A DNA stretch of 64,000 nt from Pseudofrankia inefficax (GCF_000166135.1 NC_014666.1:4712001-4776000), one strand, 5' to 3'; shown: positions 21,810 to 31,308, counted from the first letter of the stretch. Numbers and translations are program-made. Notes: a model not told the origin generated them from the sequence alone.

Positions 21810-23480
21810 CTAGCCGATCTTGAAGCCGGTGTAGCCGGCGGCGGCTATCTCGTCGCAGCGCTGGCGGAACGACGGGAGGCCGGCGACGTAGGTGGTGTAC
21901 ATGCGCTTCTTGCCGGGGACGTTGGCGCCGTTGTACCAGGAGTTGCAGTCCGGGTGCATCAGGACGCTGCCGTTGACCAGCGCGAGGATCTCGTCGATCC
22001 ATTCGGCCTGCGCGGACGGCAGTGCCTCGATGGTCCGGTGGCCGCCGGCGCGCAGGTGGGCGACGCAGTCCGTGATCCACTCGATGTGGTGCTCCATGGC
22101 GGCCAGGAAGTTCGACGCCGCCGACGGGCTGCCCGGGCCCTGGACCAGGAACAGGTTCGGGAAGTCGGAGACCTGCAGGCCGAGGTAGGCGACCGGGCCC
22201 TCGGTGGCCCAGACGTCGCGCAGCAGCGCGCCACCGCGACCGCGCACGTCGATGCGGGTCAGCGCGCCGGTCAGGGCGTCGAAGCCGGTCGCGAACAGGA
22301 TCGCGTCGAGCTCGTGGTGCGCCCGCTCGGTCCGGATGCCGGTCGGGGTGATCTCCTGGATGGCGTCCTTGCGCAGGTCGACCAGGGTCACGTTGGGGCG
22401 GTTGAAGGTCTCGTAGTAGCCCTGGTCGATGATCGGCCGCTTGCAGCCGAAGGGGTAGGTCGGGACCAGTGACGCGGCCGTCTCCGGGTCGCGCACGATG
22501 CGGGCGACCGCTTCGCCGTAGAGCGCGGTGGCCATCCGGATGGCCTCGGGGTCGAACATGACGTCGCTCCAGTAGAGCGCGCCGACGACACCCTTCTCCT
22601 CGACGGCGCGCAGCTGCGCCTCGCGTGACGCGGTCCGCAGCGCCGGCAGGCCGCCGAGGTTCGTCAGCACCGAGAACGCGCTGGTCCGGGCCGCGCCGAC
22701 GTGCGCGAGCAACTGGGCCGCGCGGATCTCGTCGTACCGGGACCGCAGCTCCTCGAACTCGCCCGGCTCGTACCGCCGGGCCGGCGACGGCAGCGTGTAC
22801 GCGGCCGAGCGCTGGTAGACGTACAGGTGCTCGGCCTGCTCGGCGACGACCGGGATCGCCTGGACGCCGGTCGAGCCGGTACCGATGACGGCGACCCGCT
22901 GGCCGGTGAAGTCGTGGCCCTCGCGCGGGAACCGGTTGCTGTAGAGGGTCGTGCCGCGGAACGTCGCCAGGCCGGGAATGCCGGGGTCCAACGGCGCGGA
23001 CAGGATGCCGGTCGCGGCGACGACGAACGGCGCGACGAACCGCTCGCCGGCCTCGGTCGTCACCAGCCAGGTCTGGTCGGCCTCGTCGAAGGTCATCGCG
23101 GCGACCCTCGTGTCGAACTGGATGTCGCGGCGCAGGTCGAGCCGGTCGGCGGCGAAGTTCAGGTAGGCCTCGATCTCGGCCTGGCCCGGCAGCAGCTCGC
23201 TCCAGGTCCATTCCTGCTGGAGCTCGGTCGAGAAGCTGTACGAGTACTCGATGCTCTCGATGTCGCAGCGGGCCCCGGGGTAGCGGTTGAACAGCCACGT
23301 CCCGCCGACCCGGTCCGCCGCCTCCAGGACCCGGACCCGCAGGCCGAGCTCCCGCAGCCGGTGCAGCGCGTAGAGCCCGGAGAACCCGGCGCCCACGACG
23401 ACAGCGTCGAGCCTCCGGACCTCGTCGCCGCCCGCGCGGGACGCTAACGCCCGCGCCGTGCCCGCCGCCGCGTCGACCAA
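21810..23480 (-). CDS. Baeyer-Villiger-like flavin monooxygenase
   Basis: 556-residue FAD/NADPH enzyme. The FAD fingerprint is GAGFSGLY (30-37), the NADPH fingerprint is GTGSTGVQ (200-207), and the BVMO-associated motif GGTWLFNRYPGARCD (59-73) is intact. The classic BVMO signature FxGxxxHxxxW(P/D) is altered: F174-x-G-x3-Y180-x3-F184-P185, with His replaced by Tyr and Trp by Phe. It may oxidise ketones (steroid/cyclic) or may have changed activity. The start is TTG at 23480, supported by AGGAG 6 nt upstream. It is divergent from the P450 at 23674; both may act on the same hydrophobic substrate. Confidence 0.9.
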   Translation of the reverse strand: MVDAAAGTARALASRAGGDEVRRLDAVVVGAGFSGLYALHRLRELGLRVRVLEAADRVGGTWLFNRYPGARCDIESIEYSYSFSTELQQEWTWSELLPGQAEIEAYLNFAADRLDLRRDIQFDTRVAAMTFDEADQTWLVTTEAGERFVAPFVVAATGILSAPLDPGIPGLATFRGTTLYSNRFPREGHDFTGQRVAVIGTGSTGVQAIPVVAEQAEHLYVYQRSAAYTLPSPARRYEPGEFEELRSRYDEIRAAQLLAHVGAARTSAFSVLTNLGGLPALRTASREAQLRAVEEKGVVGALYWSDVMFDPEAIRMATALYGEAVARIVRDPETAASLVPTYPFGCKRPIIDQGYYETFNRPNVTLVDLRKDAIQEITPTGIRTERAHHELDAILFATGFDALTGALTRIDVRGRGGALLRDVWATEGPVAYLGLQVSDFPNLFLVQGPGSPSAASNFLAAMEHHIEWITDCVAHLRAGGHRTIEALPSAQAEWIDEILALVNGSVLMHPDCNSWYNGANVPGKKRMYTTYVAGLPSFRQRCDEIAAAGYTGFKIG

Positions 23481-23673
23481 AGCTCGCTCCTCACCAGACT
23501 CCCACCGACCCCGATAAATCTATATATTTCAAGCTGGCGGCAGCGGCGTCAAGGCCAGCGACAGGGGCCTGCGGCGCCCGGCCGCCGTGGTCAGGCCTGT
23601 GCCACCTCGGCGACGAGGTCGGCACGGGCGGGCCGCCCGCAGGACCAGCCGAGCGCGCCGAGAGGGACGGGAC
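23481..23673. promoter_or_regulatory. Divergent promoter region with an AT-rich near-palindrome
   Basis: AAATCTATATATTT at about 23516-23529 is strikingly AT-rich for this genome and nearly self-complementary. It lies about 40 bp upstream of the monooxygenase start and about 145 bp upstream of the P450, so it could be a shared promoter/operator. Confidence 0.4.
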
Positions 23674-24891
23674 ATGAACGTCGAGGAAGCCGCCCAGGTG
23701 TTCACCGACCCGCGGGCCTACGCGGACGAGGACCGGTTCCACGCCGCCTGCGCCCTGCTGCGCCGCGAGTCGCCCGTGCACTGGGTCGAGTCCGACAGCC
23801 TGGCGCCGTTCTGGGCGATCACCCGGTACGACGACGTCATGGAGATCTCCCGCGACTCCGAGACCTGGCACAACGCCCCGCGGACGGCGGTCAACCAGGA
23901 CCCGGCCGCGCCCCCGCCGCCGGTGCGGACGCTGGTGCAGATGGACCCGCCGGACCACCTGGTCTACCGGCACGTCAGCGCCGACTGGTTCAAGCCGGCC
24001 GGTGTCCGCCGGCTGTCCGGGCGCATCGAGGAGCTCGCGAAGCGGTTCGTCGACCACATGGCGGCGCTCGGCGGCGAGTGCGACTTCGTCGCCGACGTCG
24101 CCGCGCACTACCCGCTGTACGTCATCCTGTCGCTGCTCGGGCTGCCGGAGGACGACTTCCCCCGGATGCTCAAGCTCACCCAGGAGCTGTTCGGCGCGAA
24201 CGACGCGGACCTCGCCCGCAACGCCAGCGACTCCGCGGCCGCGGAGACCCTGCTGGAGTTCTTCGAGTACTTCCAGGGCGTGACCGAGGAACGGCGCAAG
24301 AGCCCGGGCGACGACCTGGCGTCCGTGATCGCCAACGCGTCGATCCACGGGGAGAGCATTGGCATGCTGGAGGCGGTCGGCTACTACGTGCTGATCGCCA
24401 CCGCCGGGCACGACACGACGAGCGCGGCGATCTCCGGCGGGCTGCACGCCCTGCTGACCCACCCGGACCAGCAGCGCCGCCTCGCCGCCGACCCGGGCCT
24501 GGTCACCACGGCGGTCGACGAGATGATCCGCTGGGTGTCGCCGGTGAAGCACTTCATGCGGACCGCGACCAGGGACACCGAGGTCCACGGCGTCCCGATC
24601 GCCGCCGGCCAGGCCGTCCTGCTCTCGTACCCGTCGGCGAACCGCGACGAGGACGTCTTCGAGCACCCGGACACCTTCGACGTCGGGCGCACCCCGAACA
24701 AGCACGTCGGCTTCGGCTTCGGCGCGCACTACTGCCTCGGCACCCACCTCGCCCGGCTGGAGGGCCGCGCCCTCTACGCCGAGCTGGTCCCGCGGCTGCG
24801 CTCGGTCGAGCTGGCCGGTGAGCCCGAGTACATGCGGACCCTCTTCGTCGGCGGCCCCAAGCGCCTCCCCATCCGCTACACGCTGACCTGA
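23674..24891 (+). CDS. Cytochrome P450 (CYP125/CYP142-like size class)
   Basis: 405-residue soluble P450. Motifs: I-helix TAGHDTTS (243-250), ExxR EMIR (283-286), haem loop GFGFGAHYCLG with Cys354. QMDPPDHLVYRHVSADWFKP (89-108) is the usual C-helix region. Overall pattern and length fit actinobacterial P450s that hydroxylate sterols, terpenes or fatty acids. ATG 23674 follows GAGGGAC. It is divergent from the flavin monooxygenase and convergent with the phosphotransferase, with inverted repeat F between the two stops. Confidence 0.95.
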   Translation: MNVEEAAQVFTDPRAYADEDRFHAACALLRRESPVHWVESDSLAPFWAITRYDDVMEISRDSETWHNAPRTAVNQDPAAPPPPVRTLVQMDPPDHLVYRHVSADWFKPAGVRRLSGRIEELAKRFVDHMAALGGECDFVADVAAHYPLYVILSLLGLPEDDFPRMLKLTQELFGANDADLARNASDSAAAETLLEFFEYFQGVTEERRKSPGDDLASVIANASIHGESIGMLEAVGYYVLIATAGHDTTSAAISGGLHALLTHPDQQRRLAADPGLVTTAVDEMIRWVSPVKHFMRTATRDTEVHGVPIAAGQAVLLSYPSANRDEDVFEHPDTFDVGRTPNKHVGFGFGAHYCLGTHLARLEGRALYAELVPRLRSVELAGEPEYMRTLFVGGPKRLPIRYTLT

Positions 24892-24935
24892 CGGCGCGGC
24901 GCTCGGCCAGGCCGACGGCCGGTCCGCCGGTCGCC

Positions 24936-25013
24936 TTGATCGCCGTTTCGGCCCTGTGGTGGTCGCAAAATGGCTGCAGCCACGGCCACCGGAGGGCCGA
25001 AACGGCGATCATG
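24936..25013. repeat. Dispersed inverted repeat, copy F
   Basis: Near-perfect arms: TTGATCGCCGTTTCGGCCCT on the left and GGGCCGAAACGGCGATCA on the right, with TGGTGGTCGC/GGCCACCGGA inside. It lies between convergent stops of the P450 and the phosphotransferase, where it could also act as a bidirectional terminator. Confidence 0.88.
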
Positions 25014-25048
25014 AGCCCTCCGGGTGATCTACCCGGCCAGGACAGGCG

Positions 25049-26173
25049 TCAGGACGTGAGCAGGTCCAGGGTGCCGAGGTCGCGGATGGCGGCGCAGGCG
25101 TTGGCGGCCATGGACAGGAACATCTGGTCGGAGCGCTCGGTCGGGGCGCTGGCGCTGTACATGCAGCCCAGGACGGTGATGAGCGGGCCCTGCGGCATGC
25201 CCAGCCGGTAGTCCGTGAAGCAGTCGTCCAGCGAGTAGTCCGCGACGCCGTACCCGACCAGGGCCTCGTGGTAGGCCCCGACGAGCGCCTTCTGGTCGGT
25301 CCGGCGCAGCGCCGGCGGGAGCGCGGTCGACAGGAAGTAGGCCAGGTCGCGCCCGGGGAAACCGACCTCCAGCGACTGCCAGTCGACGGCCGTGACGTCG
25401 TCGGCGCCGGCGAACAGGAGGTTGTCGAGCCGGTAGTCGCCGTGGATCAGGGAGTGGCGCCCCTCGATGCGCCGGCCCCAGCCGGACATCGCGGCGGCGG
25501 TCTGGCGCAGCGTGTCCGCGTCCTCGGGGGCCAGCCTCGCGGCGAACCGCTCGACGAAGCCCGCGGTCGCGGTCACCAGCAGGCGCCCGAAGTTGGTCAG
25601 GGCTCGTTCGTCGCCTCGGCGCAGCCAGGGCAGCCCGTCGCCGGTCAGCCGGTCGTCGTTCCAGAACGACGCGTGCAGGCCGGCGAGGTTGCGGACCGCG
25701 GCGGCGGCCTGCTCGACGGTGCACCCCTCGACCTGGCTGCCGGGTAAGGCGGGGTGGGCGTCCTGGAGCACGAGGGTGAACTGGCGGGCGTCGGCCGTGA
25801 TGTCGGCGCTCCAGCAGCGCGGGACCCGGATCTGGGCCGCCGGGGCGAACAGGCGGTAGAAGTTGACCTCAGTGCGGTAGCCGAGGCCGATCAGGTCCCT
25901 GACCTCGGTCGGGCCGGTCGCCATCTTGAGCACCACGGTCCGCGGCGCGTAGTCGTCGGCGCCGGCATCGAGGACGAACCGGTAGCTGGCGCCGAGCTGG
26001 CCGGTGCCGATCGGCTCGTACGACAGTCCGGTCACCTCGAGGTCGGTGCCGCCGGCGCGCAGCACGCTGGTCATCCACTCGGGGGTGACCTCGGCCGGGT
26101 CGTCGACCACCCAGACGCCGGGCGCCGCCTCCGGCTCGTCCAGGGGGGTGTCCGACAGGTTGCCGCTCTTCAT
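25049..26173 (-). CDS. Aminoglycoside-phosphotransferase-like kinase (APH/EcKL fold)
   Basis: 374 residues. Brenner-type catalytic loop LIHGDYRLDNLLF (about residues 244-256) and metal-binding Asp in VTAVDWQSLEVGFPGRDLAYF. The N-lobe has the ATP Lys in TVVLKMATGP. Such enzymes in P450/thioesterase surroundings usually phosphorylate a small hydroxylated metabolite rather than an antibiotic; that is inference. It follows the PaaI-like thioesterase by 61 bp on the same strand, so the SDR, the thioesterase and this kinase are probably one operon. Confidence 0.85.
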   Translation of the reverse strand: MKSGNLSDTPLDEPEAAPGVWVVDDPAEVTPEWMTSVLRAGGTDLEVTGLSYEPIGTGQLGASYRFVLDAGADDYAPRTVVLKMATGPTEVRDLIGLGYRTEVNFYRLFAPAAQIRVPRCWSADITADARQFTLVLQDAHPALPGSQVEGCTVEQAAAAVRNLAGLHASFWNDDRLTGDGLPWLRRGDERALTNFGRLLVTATAGFVERFAARLAPEDADTLRQTAAAMSGWGRRIEGRHSLIHGDYRLDNLLFAGADDVTAVDWQSLEVGFPGRDLAYFLSTALPPALRRTDQKALVGAYHEALVGYGVADYSLDDCFTDYRLGMPQGPLITVLGCMYSASAPTERSDQMFLSMAANACAAIRDLGTLDLLTS

Positions 26174-26234
26174 AGGTCCCTCACCTGGGTGTTCAGCGCC
26201 GATGGGTCACGACATTCGGCCGGGGTTCAGGGCG

Positions 26235-26897
26235 TCAGACCGGGCCCGGCTGTTCCCGGCGCGGCGACACCGGTGGCAGCCGGGCCCGGTCGCCCTGGAC
26301 CGCGTCCATCCGGGCCTCGCACAGCCGGACGTCGCCGGCCAGCAGCTCACCGGTCGAGCGGATGCGCCCGCCGTCGAGCGACCTGGTCAGCACGAAACGC
26401 AGGTCGGTGAGCACCGGGGTGGGGCGGCGGTAGCGCAGCTCCAGCCCGGCCGTCTTGCCGGCCACGCCGGCGTCGCAGTTGTGGTGCTGGATCGCCGCGT
26501 CGAAGAAGAGCGCCAGGAAGCCGCCGTGCACCAGGCCCGGCGGGCCCTCGTAGGCGACGGGAAAGTTGACGGTGCCCGTCGCCTGGTCGCCGTCGACGAC
26601 GATCTCGTACTCCGGGAAACCCGGGTTGAACGCGCCGATGTGACGCGAGTGGTCCAGGTAGACCCGGCCGTCGCCGTCCACCGCGGCGCCCACACGGGGC
26701 GCCGGGTCGGCCGAGGCGAGCGGCGCCAGCCGCCGCTCCGCCTCGGCCAACGCGTCGAGGAGCGCGTCCAGCTCGGGGGCCGCGTGTTCCAGCGACAGCG
26801 CGAGGCCCGTGACCCGCCGTAGCCGGGCGGCGAGCTCGACCGTCTGCGCGAGGGGCGCGACGCCGAACGTCCAGCGGTCGACGCCCGGCGTCGGCAC
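26235..26897 (-). CDS. PaaI-type hotdog thioesterase
   Basis: 220 residues. The C-terminal hotdog domain has the helix motif PPGLVHGGFLALFFDAAIQH (about residues 119-138), typical of PaaI/4HBT acyl-CoA thioesterases. The N-terminal 80 residues are helical with the pattern LDALLDALAEAERRLAPLAS. GTG start. It ends 61 bp before the phosphotransferase and begins 6 bp after the SDR stop, giving tight coupling. It probably hydrolyses an acyl-CoA made by the SDR-linked pathway. Confidence 0.87.
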   Translation of the reverse strand: MPTPGVDRWTFGVAPLAQTVELAARLRRVTGLALSLEHAAPELDALLDALAEAERRLAPLASADPAPRVGAAVDGDGRVYLDHSRHIGAFNPGFPEYEIVVDGDQATGTVNFPVAYEGPPGLVHGGFLALFFDAAIQHHNCDAGVAGKTAGLELRYRRPTPVLTDLRFVLTRSLDGGRIRSTGELLAGDVRLCEARMDAVQGDRARLPPVSPRREQPGPV

Positions 26898-26903
26898 GTC
26901 GTC

Positions 26904-27665
26904 CTACTTCGGGGCGAAGCGCTGGCCGCCGTCAAGCCGGATGGTGGAGCCGTTGAGCATCGGGTTCTCGATGATCCCCACGGCGAGGCGGGCGTACTCC
27001 TCGGGCCGGCCCATCCGCTTCGGGAACGCCGCGTCCTTGGTCAGGACCTTCTCGAACTCCTCCGGGATCCCGGCGGTCAGCCCGGTGTGGAACAGGCTCG
27101 GCGCGATGGCGTTCACCCGGATGCCGAGGGAGCCGAGGTCGCGGGCCATGGTCAGGCACATGGCCGCGACCCCGCCCTTGGCGGCCGTGTAGGCGATCTG
27201 CCCGATCTGGCCCTCGAACGCGGCGATCGACGCGGTGTTGATGATCACGCCGCGCTCGCCGTCCTCGTTCGGCTCCTGCTTGCTCATCTGCCAGGCGGCG
27301 AGCCGGGCCACGTTGAACGTGCCCGTGAGGTTCAGGTCGATGACCTTCTGGAACTCCTTGAGGGGCAGCGGCCCGTCCTTGCTGATCGTCCGGATCGACC
27401 GGGAGCCGCCGGCGGTGTTCACCACCGCGTCGATCCCGCCCAGCGCGCCGGTGGCCGCCGCCAGGACGCCTTCGACGCCCTCGAAGTCCGTGACGTCGCA
27501 GACGTGGAAACTGCCGCCGAGGTCATCGGCGACGGCCTGTCCGGCGCTGGTCGGCAGGTCCAGGATCGCGACCTTGCCGCCACGCGCGACGACCAGTTCC
27601 GCCGTCGCCTTGGCCATGCCCGAGGCACCGCCTACGACGACCGCCCGCAGGCCCTTGAGCTCCAC
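26904..27665 (-). CDS. Short-chain dehydrogenase/reductase (3-hydroxyacyl-CoA dehydrogenase type 2-like)
   Basis: 253 residues. Cofactor motif GGASGMAKA (12-20), NAD-selecting Asp in VAILDLPTS, NTAGG, catalytic Ser in NTASIAAFEGQIGQ and YTAAK (Tyr/Lys). The C-terminus ENPMLNGSTIRLDGGQRFAPK is typical of HSD10/type II 3-hydroxyacyl-CoA dehydrogenases, which act on steroid or branched acyl-CoA side chains. It is the first gene of the SDR-thioesterase-phosphotransferase run. Confidence 0.9.
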   Translation of the reverse strand: MELKGLRAVVVGGASGMAKATAELVVARGGKVAILDLPTSAGQAVADDLGGSFHVCDVTDFEGVEGVLAAATGALGGIDAVVNTAGGSRSIRTISKDGPLPLKEFQKVIDLNLTGTFNVARLAAWQMSKQEPNEDGERGVIINTASIAAFEGQIGQIAYTAAKGGVAAMCLTMARDLGSLGIRVNAIAPSLFHTGLTAGIPEEFEKVLTKDAAFPKRMGRPEEYARLAVGIIENPMLNGSTIRLDGGQRFAPK

Positions 27666-27891
27666 GCGTCGTTCCTCCCTGTTCGGGTCCCGGCAGGCAC
27701 GAGCGCGGGGTATCCGACCGCTCGTGGCTGACCTGCCGGAACAACTGGATCTTTCCTGCCGGCCGGGCGCCGTCCTACGTCCTGGCGCCCGCCGCCTCTT
27801 GGTACGACGGATAAAGTATGCGTTTGTGCCCGCTGGCGCCCGAGCCGCGTCGCCCGCCGGTCCGCGCGGCCGGCGGCCCGCCTCGGCCCGG

Positions 27892-28779
27892 TCAGGCGGG
27901 GTCGGTCAGGCGCACGGTCGCGACGGTGCTCAGCTTGCCGACTCCGACGTCGGTGATGCGCACGACGGAGAACCGGCCGTCGCCCTCGGCCACCGCCCGC
28001 GCCGGGCCGGTCGAGATCGGCCGGAAGTACCGCACGTTCATCGCCTCCACCACGACCGGGCCCGCCACCAGCGAGGACGCGGCCTCCTCCGCGGCGAAGG
28101 AGACGAGGCCGCCCTGAATCGCGCCCGTGGCGTTCAGCCCGTCGGGACGGCGCGCCATCTCGAACGTGCCGGGCACGACGATCCGGCCGCCGACCCGGTC
28201 GGCGAGCGGCTGGGCCAGGAGCGGTGGGTTGCCCCAGGCCCTCGGGAACCCCTCGGGAAACACGTCCCGCGGGTTCGGCGACGCGATGAACGAGATGAGC
28301 GCGACCGCCAGCGGCGCGCCCGACGCCTCGTCGTGGAACCGCGTCTCGCTGACGACCACCGTGCGGCCGACCTTCAGCAGCCGGGCGGCGACGCCGATCC
28401 GGGCGCCGCTGCGCGCCTGGGCGTACAGCTGGATCTCCAGGTCGAGCGTGAGCGGGATCCGGGGGCTGAGCGCCTCGCCCACGACGGTGCCGGCGATGAC
28501 GTCCGCCCAGGTCGCCAGCACGGAGGTGCGCAGCGTCGACGTCCCCGGCACGCACAGGTGCGGTGTGACCTGTGCGTGCCCGTGCAGGGCGCCCTCGCCG
28601 TCGGTCAGCCGCAGGCCGAGCTCGGTGACGATGTGGCTGGTCGGCGGGGCCTCGTCGCGGGCAGCCTCATCGTGGGCGGCCGCCCGCGCCGCCGGAACCT
28701 CGCCACTCCCGCCGCTGGCGGGAACGGCTGAGGCCGGCGCCGGGTGCGCCCCGGGCCCGGACCGTGCTGCGACGTCCAT
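27892..28779 (-). CDS. Acyl-CoA thioesterase-like protein with two hotdog domains
   Basis: 295 residues. An Ala/Pro-rich N-terminal tail of about 45 residues precedes two hotdog halves: the first with HLCVPGTSTLRTSVLATWADVIAG (about residues 74-97), the second with LNATGAIQGGLVSFAAEEAASSLV and VRYFRPISTGPARA. Such double-hotdog PaaI proteins hydrolyse acyl-CoA. ATG 28779 is used; the frame is open further upstream without a ribosome site. An AT-rich block (GGGTTAGATATTTTCAGG, about 28799-28816) just upstream may be its promoter. It is divergent from the SOD gene. Confidence 0.82.
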   Translation of the reverse strand: MDVAARSGPGAHPAPASAVPASGGSGEVPAARAAAHDEAARDEAPPTSHIVTELGLRLTDGEGALHGHAQVTPHLCVPGTSTLRTSVLATWADVIAGTVVGEALSPRIPLTLDLEIQLYAQARSGARIGVAARLLKVGRTVVVSETRFHDEASGAPLAVALISFIASPNPRDVFPEGFPRAWGNPPLLAQPLADRVGGRIVVPGTFEMARRPDGLNATGAIQGGLVSFAAEEAASSLVAGPVVVEAMNVRYFRPISTGPARAVAEGDGRFSVVRITDVGVGKLSTVATVRLTDPA

Positions 28780-28934
28780 GGGCCAATCCTCGCATAAAGG
28801 GTTAGATATTTTCAGGCCGCCTCCGGCCGGCGCGGGCACGGTTGGGCCGCCGCCGGGTCCCGGATCGGAATTCCTCACGTGGCGCGCACGAGCGCCTACT
28901 TTACGTTTACCTTCGGGTGACACACAGTGACTTC

Positions 28935-29579
28935 ATGCGCTACAGCAGAATGTCGGCCGTCACGACCGGCCTGATCATCGCCCTCGTCCCGCTGGCCCTC
29001 GCCGGCTGCGGCTCCACGACGGACCCGTCGGCCGCCGCCGCCACACCCTCGGCCTCGGCCTCGCCCTCGACCAGTTCGACGCCGTCGCCGCCGCCGGTCC
29101 TGACGGTCCCGCCCACGGTCGTGCTCACCCGGTTCGCCCGGTACAGCCCGGACGCCAAGGCCGTCACCTACGACCCGGCGCGGGTCCCGGTCGACGCGGA
29201 CGTCGCCGTCGTGTCGGCGCAGGCCGCCGGCCACACCGTCACCGTGCTCGCGGTCCGCGGCCTGCCGCCGAACCAGCATTTCGGCGCGCACGTGCACCAG
29301 AACGCGTGCGGCCAGAGCCCCGAGGACGCCGGCTCGCACTACCAGCACCAGGTCGACCCGAAGCAGCCGTCGGTGGACCCGGCCTACGCCAACTCCCAGA
29401 ACGAGATCTGGCTCGACTTCACCACGGACTCGACCGGGTCCGCCCATTCCGACTCCACCGTCAACTGGGTCTTCGACTCCCGCCCGCACAAGTCGATCAT
29501 CATCCACGCCATGCCCACCGACACCGCCCCCGGGCACGCGGGCCAGGCCGGCGACCGGCTCGCCTGCGTCGATCTCTGA
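28935..29579 (+). CDS. sodC: Lipoprotein Cu,Zn superoxide dismutase
   Basis: 214 residues, exported. The lipobox LAGCG (about residues 21-25) follows a hydrophobic signal. A Ser/Pro/Thr/Ala linker of about 40 residues (ASASPSTSSTPSPPP) tethers the catalytic domain. Copper/zinc ligands are visible: GAHVHQNACG, GSHYQHQ and IIIHAMPTD. The disulfide partners are the Cys in NACG and in LACVDL, and the active-site Arg is in GDRLAC. It converts extracellular superoxide to peroxide and oxygen. ATG 28935 is preferred over upstream in-frame codons that would bury the signal peptide. Confidence 0.88.
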   Translation: MRYSRMSAVTTGLIIALVPLALAGCGSTTDPSAAAATPSASASPSTSSTPSPPPVLTVPPTVVLTRFARYSPDAKAVTYDPARVPVDADVAVVSAQAAGHTVTVLAVRGLPPNQHFGAHVHQNACGQSPEDAGSHYQHQVDPKQPSVDPAYANSQNEIWLDFTTDSTGSAHSDSTVNWVFDSRPHKSIIIHAMPTDTAPGHAGQAGDRLACVDL

Positions 29580-29860
29580 CCGGGCCCGCCGTGTCCGGTG
29601 TGGTGACCTCGGGCCGGCCCTCCCCGGTCCGTGACCAGGGCCGCGTCAGCGCGTGGATCGAGCCCGCGCGGTGGCACGGCTGGGCGTCAGGCCGAAAGAC
29701 GGACGTCACCTCGTGACCGCCGCGGCGCCGGCGACCCCCTCGGGCCGCCGGCGCCGCTCACCCGCGGCCCGGCCACCAGGTCGCGGGACGGATCACGCGA
29801 TTCGCCCACCGGCCCGCGAATCCGGGCTGATCGTCGGAGCCCGGCTGCCAGAATCGCCTC

Positions 29861-30556
29861 GTGCTGCACGGGGTTTTCTTCGATCTTGACGACACGCTCG
29901 TCGACCAGCGGACGGCGGCCGACGCGGCCGTCATCGGGTGGGCGGCCGGGCACGGCATCACCGACCCGCAGGCCTGCGAGCGCTGGGCCAGCATCTCCGA
30001 GGTCCACTACGCGCGTTACCAGCAGCGGGAGATCACCTTCACCGAGCAACGGCGCGCCCGGGTGCGCGAGTTCCTCGCGCGCGCGGTGACCGACGGCGAG
30101 GCGGACAGCCTGTTCGCCGGCTACCTGTCCCGCTACCGGGCCGGCTGGGCGCTGTTCGACGACGCCGTCCCGGCGCTGCGCCGGGCCCGCACGGCGGGGC
30201 TCACGGTCGCGGTCCTCACCAACGGGGACGAGGAGCACCAGCGGCTCAAGCTGCGCGAGGTCGGCCTGATCGAGGAGATCGACGTCCTGGTCGCCTCCTC
30301 GATGCTCCCGGTCGGGAAGCCGGACCCACGCGCCTTCGCGGGCGCGCTCGCGATCGTCGGCCTGAGCGCCGGGGAGGTGCTGATGGTCGGCGACTCCCTG
30401 CACAAGGACGTGCGGGCCGCCCTCGACGTGGGCATCAGCGCGATCCTGCTCGACCGCTACGGCGCCCACCCTGGCGTCGACGTCCCCCGGATCCGCAGCC
30501 TGCACGAGCTGTCGTTCGCCGACCGGCGCTGGGCCGTGGCGGGCCGTCCACGGTGA
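29861..30556 (+). CDS. HAD-superfamily hydrolase (phosphatase-like)
   Basis: 231 residues. HAD motif I is FFDLDDTLVD (6-15), motif II VLTNGDEEHQRLK, motif III Lys in LPVGKPDPRAF, motif IV VMVGDSLHKDVRAA. The helical cap between motifs I and II is type C1 (REG-2/YjjG-like). It probably dephosphorylates a nucleotide or sugar phosphate. GTG start. It converges with the DHFR-like gene with a 46-bp gap. Confidence 0.92.
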   Translation: MLHGVFFDLDDTLVDQRTAADAAVIGWAAGHGITDPQACERWASISEVHYARYQQREITFTEQRRARVREFLARAVTDGEADSLFAGYLSRYRAGWALFDDAVPALRRARTAGLTVAVLTNGDEEHQRLKLREVGLIEEIDVLVASSMLPVGKPDPRAFAGALAIVGLSAGEVLMVGDSLHKDVRAALDVGISAILLDRYGAHPGVDVPRIRSLHELSFADRRWAVAGRPR

Positions 30557-30602
30557 CGGACGGCCGCGCCCGCCGCGGTGAGGCTCCCCGCGTCCCACGG
30601 GG

Positions 30603-31148
30603 TCAGGCGCGCGGGCCGATCACGTCGTAGCGGGCGCAGGTGAAGGACCGGTTGCGCGCGACCTCGACGAGGCGCAGGTCCAGCCGGCGCGGGAGCAGCG
30701 GGCGGCCGGCGCCGAGGGTCACCGGGGCGATCGAGACGATCACCGCGTCGAGCAGGCCCGCGTCGGCGAACTGGCCGGCGAGGTCGCCGCCGCCGACGAC
30801 CCAGACGTCCTTCCCGCCGGCGGCCGCCGTCGCCTCGGCGTGGACCGGCCGGATGCCGCCGCGGGCGAAGCGAATGTCGGCCCCGCTGATCGCCCGCAGG
30901 TCGCGGCTGGTCATGACCCAGGTCGGCTGCCGGTAGTCCCAGGTCCCGCCGGTGGCGATGTGGTTGTCCAGCAGCCACTGGTACGTGGACGAGCCCATGA
31001 CCAGGGCGCCGACCTCGCCGAGGAACTCGTCGTGGTTCATCGGGCCGGCCGGGTCGACGTCCTGGGTGAGCAGCCAGTCGAGCGAGTGGTGCTCGTCGGC
31101 GATGAAACCGTCGAGGGTCGTCGCGGTGTAGTAGGTCGTGCGGCTCAT
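30603..31148 (-). CDS. Dihydrofolate reductase family protein (RibD C-terminal-like)
   Basis: 181 residues. The N-terminal YYTATTLDGFIADEHHSLDW and VVGGGDLAGQFADAGLLDAVI (about residues 118-138) are signatures of the RibD-C/YwjB-type NADPH reductases. True folate DHFR motifs are absent. The substrate is unknown. It is divergent from the amidohydrolase gene, with a 12-bp palindrome between them. Confidence 0.9.
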   Translation of the reverse strand: MSRTTYYTATTLDGFIADEHHSLDWLLTQDVDPAGPMNHDEFLGEVGALVMGSSTYQWLLDNHIATGGTWDYRQPTWVMTSRDLRAISGADIRFARGGIRPVHAEATAAAGGKDVWVVGGGDLAGQFADAGLLDAVIVSIAPVTLGAGRPLLPRRLDLRLVEVARNRSFTCARYDVIGPRA

Positions 31149-31308
31149 CGGTCGGCTGCTCCTGTCGTCTCGGCGGACCGCGTGCGGGTGCGCGGGCGGC
31201 CCGGGGCGTGCGGCCAGTCTGTCGGGCGCGGACGGCTCGACGCCCGACCGATCTTGCTGCGCGGCGGGCCGGCCGCCGGTGCCGATCCGGGCCCAGCGAC
31301 TCGCCGAT

